DNA of 64,000 bases, taken from positions 41,929,909 to 41,993,908 of the forward strand of contig CM060184.1 of NCBI GenBank assembly GCA_030549335.1, read 5' to 3'. Positions 12,901 through 23,400 of the stretch are shown here, piece by piece. The notes below the pieces were generated by a model. That model saw only the letters and a program-made list of their open reading frames with translations, had not been told where the DNA came from and made no database searches. Position numbers and translations under genes: made by a program. Position 1 is the stretch's first letter, and the number at the start of each line of letters is the position of its first letter. The stretch comes from Pontederia crassipes. Its lineage: Eukaryota; Streptophyta; Magnoliopsida; Commelinales; Pontederiaceae.

Positions 12901-14030
12901 CACAGAGGTTTTCAGGGTAAGTAGTCCTATATGGTAGTTTTTTTTTTTTTTTGGTACAGATGGAAATTTTAAGTAACTCTTTTGAGGTGACGACAGGTTT
13001 ACTTTGCTTTAACCATGGCTACTGTTGGAGTCTCACATACAAGCGCACTGGGTTCAGACACCACCAAGGCTAAAGAATCAGCTGCTTCTATATTTGCAAT
13101 CCTAGAGGGCACATCGAAGATCGACTCAAGCAGCGACGACGGAGTCGACATGACGAATGTGAAGGGCGAAATCGAGTTCCAACATGTCAGCTTTCGGTAT
13201 CCATCACGGCCGAATGTTCAAATCTTTAGAGACTTGTGCTTGAAAGTCCCCTCCGGGAAGGTACCCTTTTAAATCCAAAACTCACTTCAATATAGTAAGA
13301 AGATAACAGAACTTTTTTCTTTTTTTTCTTTTTTTTTTACGTTAACATGATCATCTATCTCACGCTACCACAACATGTTTCTCAGACAGTCGCACTCGTC
13401 GGAGAGAGCGGCAGCGGCAAGTCGACGGTGATCTCGCTGCTGGAGCGGTTCTACGATCCTGATGCCGGAGAGATCTTGATGGACGGGATGGAGATTAAGA
13501 AGCTCAAGATCAGTTGGCTCAGACAACAGATGAGTCTGGTAAGCCAAGAGCCCGTGCTGTTCAACGACACCATCCGTGCCAACATTGCATACGGAAAGGA
13601 AGGAGGGGCGTCCGAAGAGGAGATCCTCGAAGTGGCAAAGATAGCCAACGCCCATCAGTTCATCTCAGGATTGCCCCAGGGCTACGAGACGACTGTGGGC
13701 GAGAGGGGGATTCAGCTGTCTGGCGGCCAGAAGCAGCGCGTGGCGATCGCGCGGGCGATCCTCAAGGACCCGAGAATCCTGCTGCTCGATGAAGCGACGA
13801 GTGCGCTCGACGCGGATTCTGAGCACGCCGTGCAGGAAGCACTGGATCGGGTGATGGTCGGCAGGTCGACCCTGGTCGTGGCCCACCGGCTGTCCACGAT
13901 CAAGGGGGCCGACGTGATCGCGGTGCTGAAGAACGGCGCCATCGTCGAGAAAGGAAAGCACGAAGCGTTGTTGGACATCAAAGACGGAGTTTATGCTTCA
14001 CTTGTAGCTCTCCACATGAGCTCGAACTGA
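6969..14030 (+). CDS. ABCB: Full-length ABCB (MDR/P-glycoprotein-type) transporter, 12 exons, 1283 aa
   Basis: ATP-driven membrane exporter of the plant ABCB family, closest in feel to the ABCB4/11/21 clade linked to auxin transport; clade and substrate are inferences. Exons by my splicing: 6969-7238, 7887-7941, 9104-9279, 9851-10072, 10153-10391, 10529-11054, 11163-11436, 11524-12211, 12310-12535, 12650-12916, 12997-13260, 13386-14030. All introns are GT/AG, the phases agree, and the frame stays open. Order is TMD1-NBD1-linker-TMD2-NBD2. NBD1 has Walker A 405-413, Q453, LSGGQ 509-513, D533/E534 and H565. NBD2 has Walker A 1075-1083, Q1123, LSGGQ 1180-1184, D1204/E1205 and H1236, so both ATP sites look competent. 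The linker (about 609-705) has a Ser-rich basic stretch (639-662), a plausible phosphoregulation site. Length matches the family. Introns 1-3 (648, 1162, 571 bp) hold no evident gene. Exons 1 and 12 are markedly GC-rich compared with the middle exons. Confidence 0.93.
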
Positions 14031-14548
14031 CACTTGGTGGTTAAAGGTTATATATATTAAAAACTTACAGAGGATGTTTATTAATATTAGTAATTAGTAG
14101 AGTGAAACATGTTTTGATTCCCATTCCGACGACCGTCGAATATGTATGATTCACTGAGATGTACCCTTCTTGCTGCTATATATCACGTTCTATTATTTTA
14201 TTTTTATTTCCCCTTCGTCCATGCGTTCCGTAAACATCTCCTTAAGACTTTGTTCAAATTCAACACACACATACACACGTGGCAAGCAAATTCTCAACAT
14301 TCCTTCAAAATAACTGTTAAGGTGCATATAGTATGCATAAAAAACTTGTGTGCACTCTAATACTTGAGAAAGATTATTTGAATTTGTTTATAAGTTTTAA
14401 ATTCATCCAATTACACTCGCAATTGCAATGCGCTCACGCTTAGCCTGTTTCGAATGATTTTTTTTATTCATATTCTTTTTCTTTTTAGCAATTTTTTTTA
14501 TTCTTGTCCTTTTTTAGCAACATGAAAAATTATTTTAATCAGGTGAAC
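14031..14548. other. 3' flank of the ABCB gene
   Basis: AT-rich; it should contain the ABCB 3' UTR and polyadenylation site, but I see no canonical AATAAA close to the stop. No other gene is recognised. It ends at the LTR boundary of element E, only about 0.5 kb from the ABCB stop codon. The five bases before that boundary are TGAAC. Confidence 0.6.
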
Positions 14549-15268
14549 TGTAACACCCTAAAATTTTATTTTCAAATGTCAAGAACAATAGTCTATTCGT
14601 TATCACATAATCATAATAAAATATAATTTTTATTTATTGTAGCGGAAACATAAAACAATAATTTAAAATAGAATAAAACATTCAATCAAACGCGGAAGAC
14701 TTCATAAAATGTCACAATAATATTGTAGAATTTAAAACATCACCGATAGCAATTAAGACATCTTAAAATCATAGTCAAATATCATCATAGGAAACATTTT
14801 TAAAACTTATAATCTAACGGACTCAATGACACTTGACTCTAAGACGTCTAGACCGTTGTGCAATTTTTTTCTTATCATGAGCTGAGTCGTCATCCATTCA
14901 TTCATTGGATACCTACACGGATCAAGATGCAAGGGTTTCCCAATAAGAGTATGTAAAAGTCATGCAATACGATGTTATGATACTAAACATGATACTACAT
15001 GATATGCATCAATATCTTCATATAAAAAGATGGAAATAATATGCATACGTTGTACTTAACATGTGATCTACATGTCATTCAACAATATCATCATGTACTA
15101 ATAATATAACCGCATGGGAGATATGTAATCATATCATCTTACAAGAAAGTATAGAACATTCATAACCATCATTCATTCATTTTCATAGGCATATAAGTGA
15201 TATACAGTTACCATAACCATTGCTTCAATAATGTTCCTTAGAGTTGCTTTATAACCCCTTTCGAACTT
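14549..15268 (-). repeat. Element E LTR, first piece
   Basis: Non-coding AT-rich LTR segment from the TGTAACACCC terminus to the AACTT target site of element D. On the element's own strand this is the 3' end of the LTR. Confidence 0.7.
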
Positions 15269-16634
15269 TGATGCGTACTTAGAAATACTAGCAAGCGCAC
15301 TAATCGTTCAAGTAATAAAATAATGAGTATAAAATATCGTTCCCACGAGGACAAGAAATAAATAATAACTTCACTTGCTTATAATTTGAGAAAAGACGAA
15401 TAAATTGTTTAATGTGAAAATAAGTTAAATAATTAATAAAAATATAATAGTATGATCAATGGAGTTTTAAAGTATAGATTTTATGGATAGGACTTATCTT
15501 GATTAATACCGCTACTCACATATGAATTCTAGACAAAAAATGATGAATTAATAAAGTAAAATTCCCAATTTGATTTAATCGATATTTCAGGCTTTAAACC
15601 CTACTTTGAGATCAATAAAAGAGAGTAATCCTATCGGTTTTTAATCTAATATATTCAATCTCAAAACGCATTCAACTGGAATATAAAATTAAGGGCTTTC
15701 TCAAGTCACCTTAACAACAACACAATTGGGTCTCTTGTGATTTCCTCAATTATGGCATGTAAGAGAAAAATTAGAGAAAAACTCTAGAGAATCTAAACAA
15801 CTTCTTTTCAGATAATCAAAAGATTCAAAAGAATAAATCTCAGGTAACAATTAATCAAATCTTCAAACATGTTATTGATCCATCAACTAATCGTACAAAG
15901 AATTCATAAAGAATAGAGTTCAATTAAGAAAATCCTAAAGAACTACTCTAATAAAGGTTTCAGAAACAGAAAAGAGAACGAGAAGAACTACTCCAAATTC
16001 TACCGTCCTCTCTCGAGTTTCCGGCAGAACTTCGTTGTAGCCTCTGAATCTCCTTCACCAAGCCTTCAACCTGTGATTTCGGCCCTCCAAAGATGATCCC
16101 TCAAATGATTAGGGGTCTCCTTAAATAGTTTTTATTTCCGTAGCATGGCTCAACAACTCGAAATCTTATAAAAAACGTGGATAAAAACGGCTTAAAACTG
16201 CCTAACAGAACCGTTGTCACGGCCGTGAATATCAAATGGCACGGCCGTGACAGAACATCAATTTTTGGTCTTTCGCAGCAAGGGCGTGACGATCGATTGC
16301 ACGGCCGTGACAGAAAGTCTTCCAAGCCTCCGATTCACACGGCCGTGAAATTCATCCGCACGGTCGTGACAGAAAGATTAATTTCCGCTCTTCATTGCAC
16401 GGGCGTGACATACATTTGCACGGCCGTGACAACTGCTAAAAGTTGTTTTCCATGACTTTTTCGTCCATATTCTAGCGTATTTTCATTCCCTGTCATGAAT
16501 TTAATCAAGCTTAGGTAGTAATAAATCTTTAGGGAATTTTAATATATTTACAATAATTTTTCATATTAAATCATGAAACACTCTTAAAGTTAAAATAAAT
16601 TGGCTTAAAAATTATGCATGAATTCTATGCATCA
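15269..16634 (-). repeat. Element D 3' LTR
   Basis: 1366 bp, starting TGATGCGTAC and ending TATGCATCA. It aligns along its length with 37930-39318. It lacks a roughly 23-bp segment present in the other two copies (after ACTCTAATAAA, near 15955). A TATA-like TATTTAAG lies on the minus strand near 16119-16127. A cluster of CACGGCCGTGA palindromes spans 16215-16440. Confidence 0.9.
16215..16440. repeat. CACGGCCGTGA palindrome cluster in the element D 3' LTR
   Basis: About eight to ten perfect or near copies of TGCACGGCCGTGACA within about 225 bp, with variants such as CACGGGCGTGA and CACGGTCGTGA. The core ACGGCCGT is its own reverse complement. The same cluster recurs in the other full LTR at 38900-39115. 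Confidence 0.9.
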
Positions 16635-17600
16635 AATTCCCCCAAGCTAGATATTTTGCTTGTCCCCAAGCAATTTTGTCAGACAAGCCCTCGTTCCATT
16701 GAGATATCTAATACTTTTCTCCTATTGCTCTTTTACACAGCCATCACCAAAGTATCTTTTCTCAAATCAAACCCAGCCTTATAAAATTCTCAACCTTTAA
16801 CCGTCCTCCCTACATTATTTACATTCAATATTCATCCATCTCATAAAAGTATCAATATTGAACCACAAATCTTTAGGGAGCTTATTTTCATACTATTATT
16901 ATTTCACATTTCAGCATTAAGATTTCTTTTTTCTTTTCACTTAAGAATTTAGGAATCCTCCATATTGCACAAAGTGGTCCATGTAACAGGCTTTCAACCG
17001 ACGAATCCCAGAGCAGATATCCTTAGGTCGCCAGGCAAGATTTCTCTATGGATCTAATCACCCGGACACACCAAGGTTCCAGAGGATACTTTATACTTTT
17101 CACTTAACTGTTGGAGCTCAACTAGCTCTCTTTTCCATTTCATTTTAACATTAAAATTAGCATAATTATAAGCTCCAAGAAGATTTTATGCTTCAAGAAA
17201 GATACAAGTATAATCAAGAGTCATATCATAGTAGATAATTTCTGAAATGCAAATTAAAGAGTAGATTTATTTGCTCGGCAACAAACTCTTACCATTTCCC
17301 AATAATCTTGTGATAACTGATAAAAAGAACAATAATTAAATTTCATAAGATAAGCAATGGCCTGACGCTGAACTTTAAGACAATGAAATATGTAACATGA
17401 GAGAAATGATGCACTGACCACAACATTGAGTTTATCACATCACTAGTACGCAAAAAGGGTCACAACTAATGTGCAAAAGGTTTTCATAAAAGTGCATGAA
17501 ATTCCCCCAAACTAGAACCAGACACTGCCCCAGTGTTAGGCTTAACATGCTAAAATAAAAGGAAAATACATAAGTGGAAAAAATATAAAATAAAAGAAGA
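16635..17600 (-). other. Element D 3' UTR with two polypurine tracts
   Basis: On the minus strand, CTAGCTTGGGGGAATT abuts the 3' LTR at about 16635-16652, preceded by GCTTGGGGACAAGCAA. A second tract, CTAGTTTGGGGGAATT, lies about 0.85 kb upstream (17500-17517), next to an AACACTGGGGCAGTGTC hairpin (about 17523-17541). Between them, about 16975-17090, is a segment also found in element C's 3' UTR (CCTGGCGACCTAAGG-like). The layout matches the 3' ends of elements A, B and C. Confidence 0.75.
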
Positions 17601-18815
17601 GAGACGACCAAGTACTAGTCTTCTGGAGGTGATAAGCGTACATCTGACGAGTCATACGTGCAGTCTCTCGATGCTCGGCGGCCAAGTCAGTAATCTGTCC
17701 CTACATAATAGAAAGAAGATCATAGATAGCATTAAGGTCATATACTGACGACGACTGAGCAGTGTTTGACTCCATCTGTGCTGGTGGCAATGTACGGGAA
17801 GGGCCTGCCTCGGCGTCATGTGTCCTAGCAGGTGGGGCCTGTGGTGCTGCCCCTAGGGCCGAGAAGAACAACCAGTTATCATGATTAAAGACTATGAGTT
17901 GATCGTTATCAACAGAAGGTATAGTTATAGAAATGTTATCGAACTTGAACATGTTTGCCTTTTGATCACTATCATGAACAACTAATTGCATGGCACTCAG
18001 TGCATACCTGTTCAGAAATATACTTCCCAAAATCTGAACGTCCTGCTCTAAATCAATATGAAAATGTAGGCAATAGGAGTTATCAAGCCACCTACAGTAA
18101 TAATGCCACAGACTCTAATTGCATTTTTCTGAAAATGCCCAATTAATTGATCACCAATATCCACCACAACATGATTTAGCATGGCCCATATAATGTATAA
18201 CTGGAGTTGAGTGACCGCACCTTCACTATTAGCTCGAGAAAACAACCCACATGAAAGAAAGCAGTGTACGTATCTCAGAATAGGATTTTGGATTGACGTG
18301 CTTTTAGCTGTTCGCCCTGGAAACACAACTTCTCCCATGATATCCTTCCAAAACTCTTTACAATCGAAATCAACACGTTGCTTCTTAAGGCCATCAAAGG
18401 GAAAATGATAAATGTTGCAGAATTCCTCCTTTGTCAACCTGAATTCGCTATTGTGCATTCTGAAAGTGATAACTGAGTAATCCTTGTTAGTCAAAAATGA
18501 GGAAAGAAACTCAAGTGTTAACCTTTCGTATGTAAACCAATAGCTCGTGGCAAAGTGATGCAATCCAATGTTGTCAAACATGAGCAGCACATCATCCTTC
18601 AATAAAAATTCTTCTATTGACTCTATATGCAGAAACCGAGTGATTGAGACTAAGTGTTTTTAACGTATCAAACCTTTTTCATTGTTTAGCATCTCGAAAC
18701 TAAAGGCGAGGAAGCTGTGGTATCAATTCAGGAGGAGGAAGTTCTTCTTGTACTGGCTGGGGCCTCCCTGAAGGATGGCTCACCGATCGTTTCCATTTAG
18801 GTGCAGGCGCCGACA
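17600..18815 (-). pseudogene. Element D ORF3: decayed plant transposon-protein-type ORF
   Basis: Homologous to the third ORF of element C: shared features include an N-terminal RFLH..EEFLL region, a YxFP motif followed by FDxxxFW, then SIQNPILRYVH and an ITVGGLITPIA stretch. These resemble the family annotated in plants as putative transposon protein (Transposase_32-like); its function is unknown. The start is probably at 18815 on the minus strand. It is broken by a frameshift after the first about 40 codons, a TAA near 18660, a frameshift near 18060 and a TAG at 17701-17703, after which the homologous tail continues to about 17600. No membrane segment supports an envelope role. Confidence 0.7.
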
Positions 18816-19165
18816 TTCGTGCCCCAAGAAAAGCACACTGTCACGGCCGTGCAATAGAGAGTCACGACCATGCTGTGTGGTCACAGCTTGCTGAACTGGA
18901 GAAGCACGGCCGTGCGCGTGAATACAGTGGCTTATTGAAGAACCACGGCCGTGCACACTGACGATCGCCTCCGATAGTCGACGGCCGGTGAAGAGGCGGC
19001 GGTGACTCCGTGGAGGAAGGAGGCGGAGGAGCGGCTAGTGACGGTTGATTGCTGGTCGTCGGTGAAGAGGGCGATGGATTTCGGCGGAGATGGAATCGGC
19101 GAACAATCTGCCAGTGCCCGGCCGATGGTTGTGATTGAGATGTGATAGACTGTCCGAGTAATCCC
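18816..19165 (-). other. Element D spacer upstream of ORF3, GC-rich, with CACGGCCGTG motifs
   Basis: GC-rich stretch between a truncated integrase and ORF3. CACGGCCGTGC copies occur near 18842, 18904 and 18942, with weaker variants between. The open frame through it (18862 up to the integrase) is Pro/Ser-rich and continues directly from the integrase zinc finger, probably a deletion-born fusion. In element C the equivalent position is also packed with an ACGGCCG motif. Confidence 0.6.
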
Positions 19166-22100
19166 ATTCGTTGACACTTATCACACGATTTGCAGTAAGC
19201 TTGTGCATCCTTGAATATGGTGGGCCAATAGAATCCACATTGCAGAACTTTGGCGGCTGTCCTGTTTGGTCCAAAGTGTCCTCCTGCTTCTTTGTCATGA
19301 CAGTGATATAGGATGCTTTGTACTTCATCTTTAGGTACACATCTCCTGATGATATTATCAACACACACTCAAAAAAGTATGGGATCCTCCCATATGTAAT
19401 GTTTGAGGTCAGAAAAGAACTTGGCTTTTTGCTGCTTTGTCATACTCTTTGGAATCCATTTCTCTGCAAGGTAATTAGCAATATCAGCAAACCAGGGAAT
19501 TTGATCAAAAATTTTTACCTTGAATAATGCTTCCATTGTAAACATCCTTTCATCGGGAAATTCTTCTAGGATGTCTCCCTCCTCCTCTAGAGGTGGGTCC
19601 AACCGGGATAAGTGGTCTGCTACCAAGTTTTCTGATCGTTTCTTATCCTTCACTTCAACATCAAATACCTATAGTAACAGTATCAAATGCAACAGTCTGG
19701 GTTTGGCTTCTTTCTTCTCCATTAGATGGCGAATTGCTGCATGGTCTGTATACACAATCACCTTGGAACAGATTAAATAGGATCGAAATTTATGAAAAGC
19801 ATAGATGACAGCTAATAATTCCTTCTCTGTTGTGGCATAATTCAATTGTGCTGGATTCAATGTTCTACTTGCATAATGAATAACATATAAAACTTTCTCC
19901 TTTCTTTGTCCAAGCATGGCCCCGATTGCTCCATCACTGGCATCGCACATCAATTCAAACGGTAGACTCCAGTCCGGTCCTACTACCACAGGTGCAGAGA
20001 TTAGCTTCTGTTTCAAGATATTAAAGACATTTAAGCAATCATCATCAAAATCGAATTTAACATCTTTAGAAAGTAAGGTGGTTAGAGGTTTAGCTATTTT
20101 GGAGAAGTCTTTTATAAAGCGTCTGTAAAATTCTGCATGTCCTAAGAAACTTCTCACACTCTTGATCGAAGTTGGGGGTGGTAAGTCTCTATCACCTTTA
20201 CCTTGGCCATATCAACCTCTATACCTTGTTAAGAGATTTTGTGCCCGAGTACTATTCCTTCCTGCACCATAAAATGACACTTTTCCCAGTTCAAGGAAAG
20301 GTTAGTATCTTCACATCTTTGAAGTACTTGAGATAGATTTAACAAACAATCATCAAATGATTCTCCAAAAAGGGTAAAGTCATCCATGAAGATTTCTAAG
20401 ATCCTCTCATTCATATATGAAAATATGGTCATCATGCATCTTTGGAATGTTGCAGGGACATTACATAATCCAAATGGCATTCTGCGATAAGCATAAGTGC
20501 CATAAGGACATGTAAAAGTTATTTTTTCTTGATCTTCAGGGGCCATTGCAATTTGGTTATAACCAGAATATCCGTTCAAAAAGCTATAATATTTATGACC
20601 AGAAACTCTTTCTAACATTTGATCAAGAAATGGGAGTGAAAAGTGGTCTTTACGGGTAGCATCATTTAATTTTCGATAATTGATACATACCCTCCAGCCA
20701 GTAACTATGCATGTGGGAATGAGCTTGTTTTGTGCATTCGTTACAATCGTCATCCCACCTTTCTTGGGGACCACTTGTACCGGACTAGTCCAACTACTAT
20801 CAGAGATAGGGTAGATAATCCCTGCATCTAGTAGCTTAACAACTTCCTTGTACACTACTTCCTTCAACATTGGATTAAGTCTCCTTTGGTTACAGGTTTG
20901 CTATTTTCTTCCATCAAGATCTTGTGCATGCAGATAGAAGGGGAAATTTCCTTGATATCTGTTATGCTCCAAGCTATAGCCTTTCTGTGTTTGCGGAGTA
21001 CTTCAAGTAACCTGTTCTCCATTTCTTCTGTCAATGATGAAGACACAATTATAGGGAACTTATTAGTTTCTAAAAAACAATATTTAAGATCCACAAGTAA
21101 TGTTTTGAGTTCAGGAATAGGGGGTGGTAAATCTCCTTCTTCTAACTCCTCTATACTAGAATCTTCATTCATTAATTCTTCCTCCAATTCCTCATTTTTA
21201 GCATCCTTCATCTGGGTCTCCACTATTTCATCGATATTGTCCCTGCCATGTTCATCAAAAATATCAATTACAAAACAAGAAGAATTATCAATCGGATATT
21301 TCAAAACTTGTCCAATATTGAATGATAAGTCTTCATCATTTATTCTTAATGTTATTTTTCCTTGTTGAACATCAATCAACGTTCTTCCCATGGCAAGAAT
21401 TGGTCTGCCCAAGATTAATGGAGGCTCCTTTTCAGTCTGCATATCAAGAACGACAAAGTCAGCAGGAAATATGAATTTGTCAACTCTAACTAGTACATCC
21501 TCCAACAGTCCTTTAGGTTTCTTTATTGATTGATCGGCTAGTAGAAGGAGAACTCTCGTTTCTCTAAGTTAACCTGTGCCTAACTTCAAAAATACTGAGT
21601 ATGGCATCAAATTAATGATGGCACCTAAGTCACATAGAACATTAGCACAAAAGAAATTTCCAATTGAACATGGAATTGTGAAACTCCCTGGATCCTTCAA
21701 TTTCTGAGGAAGATCTTGTTGATCTATAGCACAATAATTGGATGAAAGTTTCACCAGTCCAGATTCCTCTATCTTCCTCTCGTTGGTTAGGATGTCCTTT
21801 AGGAACTTGGCATAAGTTGGCATTTGAAAAATGGCTACGGAAAATGGAATATTAATATGCAATTGATTTAAAATTTCAAAGAACCTAGCAAATTGTTTAT
21901 CTAATTTCTCCTTTTGATATTTCTGTGGGTAAGGGAGTTTCCGAATTCTTTCATCTTCAGTCTTTTCTTGAATCTTATCCTCCTTAGATGGTACAGTGTT
22001 GTTCTGTATTTCTTCTTTTTCAACTTTTTCTTCCTTTAAAGGTGTCACTGCTTCAGGAATATTTTGACCTTCTAGTTGAAGTCCACTTCTCAGAACGATT

Positions 22101-22309
22101 GCATTTGCTTGCTCTCTCGGATTTTTCTCTATGTTAATAGGCAAGCTTCCTGGCTGTCTCCCAGATATCATGTTTGCTAGTTGACCAATCTGAGTTTCCA
22201 AATTTCTGATTGATGCATCCCGATTGGTGAACTTAGTCTCAACAGTTGTAATAGTGGAAATTTTCTTCTTCAATTGTCTGGCAGTTCTCTCTATTTCAGG
22301 ATCAAACAC
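19166..22309 (-). pseudogene. Element D, left unit: decayed gag-pol (rump gag, protease, RT, RNase H, integrase zinc finger)
   Basis: Reading right to left on the minus strand: an N-terminal gag piece (FDPEIERTA) joins directly to the gag C-terminus (ETQIGQLANMISG), so the gag core is deleted. Then come a protease with DLGA, a linker, RT with FMDD, RNase H (YTDHAAIR) and an integrase HHCC finger (CKSCDKCQ); the integrase catalytic core is missing. Lesions seen by comparison with the right-hand unit: CAA to TAA after the protease (near 21570) and at about 20229, a 7-bp deletion near 20886, a 1-bp deletion near 20180, and stops near 19670 and 19369. Athila-type domain order. Confidence 0.85.
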
Positions 22310-22480
22310 TAGTGGGCGTCCTGAACTTCATGTATTATGGCTATGTTCCAAGGTACTAGTGTTAGAATCCTCCAGGATGTGTGGATTATGAATTCTTCAA
22401 TTCTTGCAACCACATCAATACAGATAAATGGTAATAATTCTAAAATTAATAAGAAAGATAAGAAATTAATTACTAACAAG

Positions 22481-22498
22481 TCCCCGGCAATGGCGTCA
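22481..22498 (-). promoter_or_regulatory. tRNA-Asp-type primer-binding site, element D inner unit
   Basis: On the minus strand TGACGCCATTGCCGGGGA, close to the TGGCGCCGTTGCCGGGGA site complementary to tRNA-Asp that Athila/Tat elements use. It follows the truncated inner LTR with the usual short spacer. The stretch from here to 22310 is the short leader. Confidence 0.85.
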
Positions 22499-22504
22499 AA
22501 AACT

Positions 22505-23400
22505 TAATGTGTACTTAGAAACACTAGCAAGCGCACTAATCGTTCAAGTAATAAAATAATGAGTATAAAGTATCGTTCCCACGAGGACAAAAAATAAATA
22601 ATAACTTCACTTGCTTATAATTTGAGAAAAGATGAATAAATTGTTTAATGTGAAAATAAGTTAAATAATTTATAAAAATATAAGAGTATGATCAATGGAG
22701 TTTTAAAGTATAGATTTGATGGATAGGACTTATCTTGATTAATACCGCTACTCACATATGAATTCTAGACAAAAGATGATGCATTAATAAAGTAAAATTC
22801 CCAATTTGATTTAACCGATATTTCATGCTTTAAACCCTATTTTGAGATCAATAAAAGAGAGTAATCCTTTCGGTTTTTAATCTAATCAATTCAATCTCAA
22901 AACGCATTCAACTGGAATATAAAATTAAGGGCTTTCTCAAGTCACCTTAACAATAACACAATTGGGTCTCTTACGATTTCCCCAATTATGGCATGTAAGA
23001 GAAAAATTAGAGAAAAACTCTAGAGAATCTAAACAACTTCTTTTCAGATAATCAAAAGATTCAAAAGAATAAATCTCAGGTAACAATTAATCAAATCTTC
23101 AAACATGTTATTGATCCATCAACTAATCGTACAAAGAATTCATAAAGAATAGATTTCAATTAAGAAAATCCTAAAGAACTACTCTAATAAACTAGAGTAC
23201 ATCAATCTAAATAATGTTTCAGGAAAAGAAAAGAGAACGAGAAGAACTACTCCTAATTCTACTGTCCACTCTCGAGTTTCCGACAGAACTTCGTTATAGC
23301 CTCTGGATCTCCTTCACCAAGCCTTCAACCTGAAATAGTTTTTTTCCGTAGCATGGCTCAACAACCTGAAATCTTATAAAAAGCGTGAATAAAAATGGCT
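22505..23400 (-). repeat. Element D inner LTR, truncated
   Basis: Matches the two full D LTRs from the element-strand 3' end (TAATGTGTAC here, TGATGCGTAC in the others) to about two thirds of their length. It has a roughly 60-bp internal deletion near 23330 (CAACCTG joined to AAATAG) and then stops at 23400, where RNase H coding sequence of the right unit begins. The palindrome cluster part of the LTR is absent. Confidence 0.88.

Noticed and set aside
13365-13981. Several open frames on both strands over the last ABCB exon
   Set aside because: Shadows produced by high GC content; the sense frame has all NBD motifs.
16215-16440. Palindromic repeats as a CRISPR array
   Set aside because: Spacing is irregular, repeats are short and degenerate, there are no cas genes, and the context is a plant LTR.
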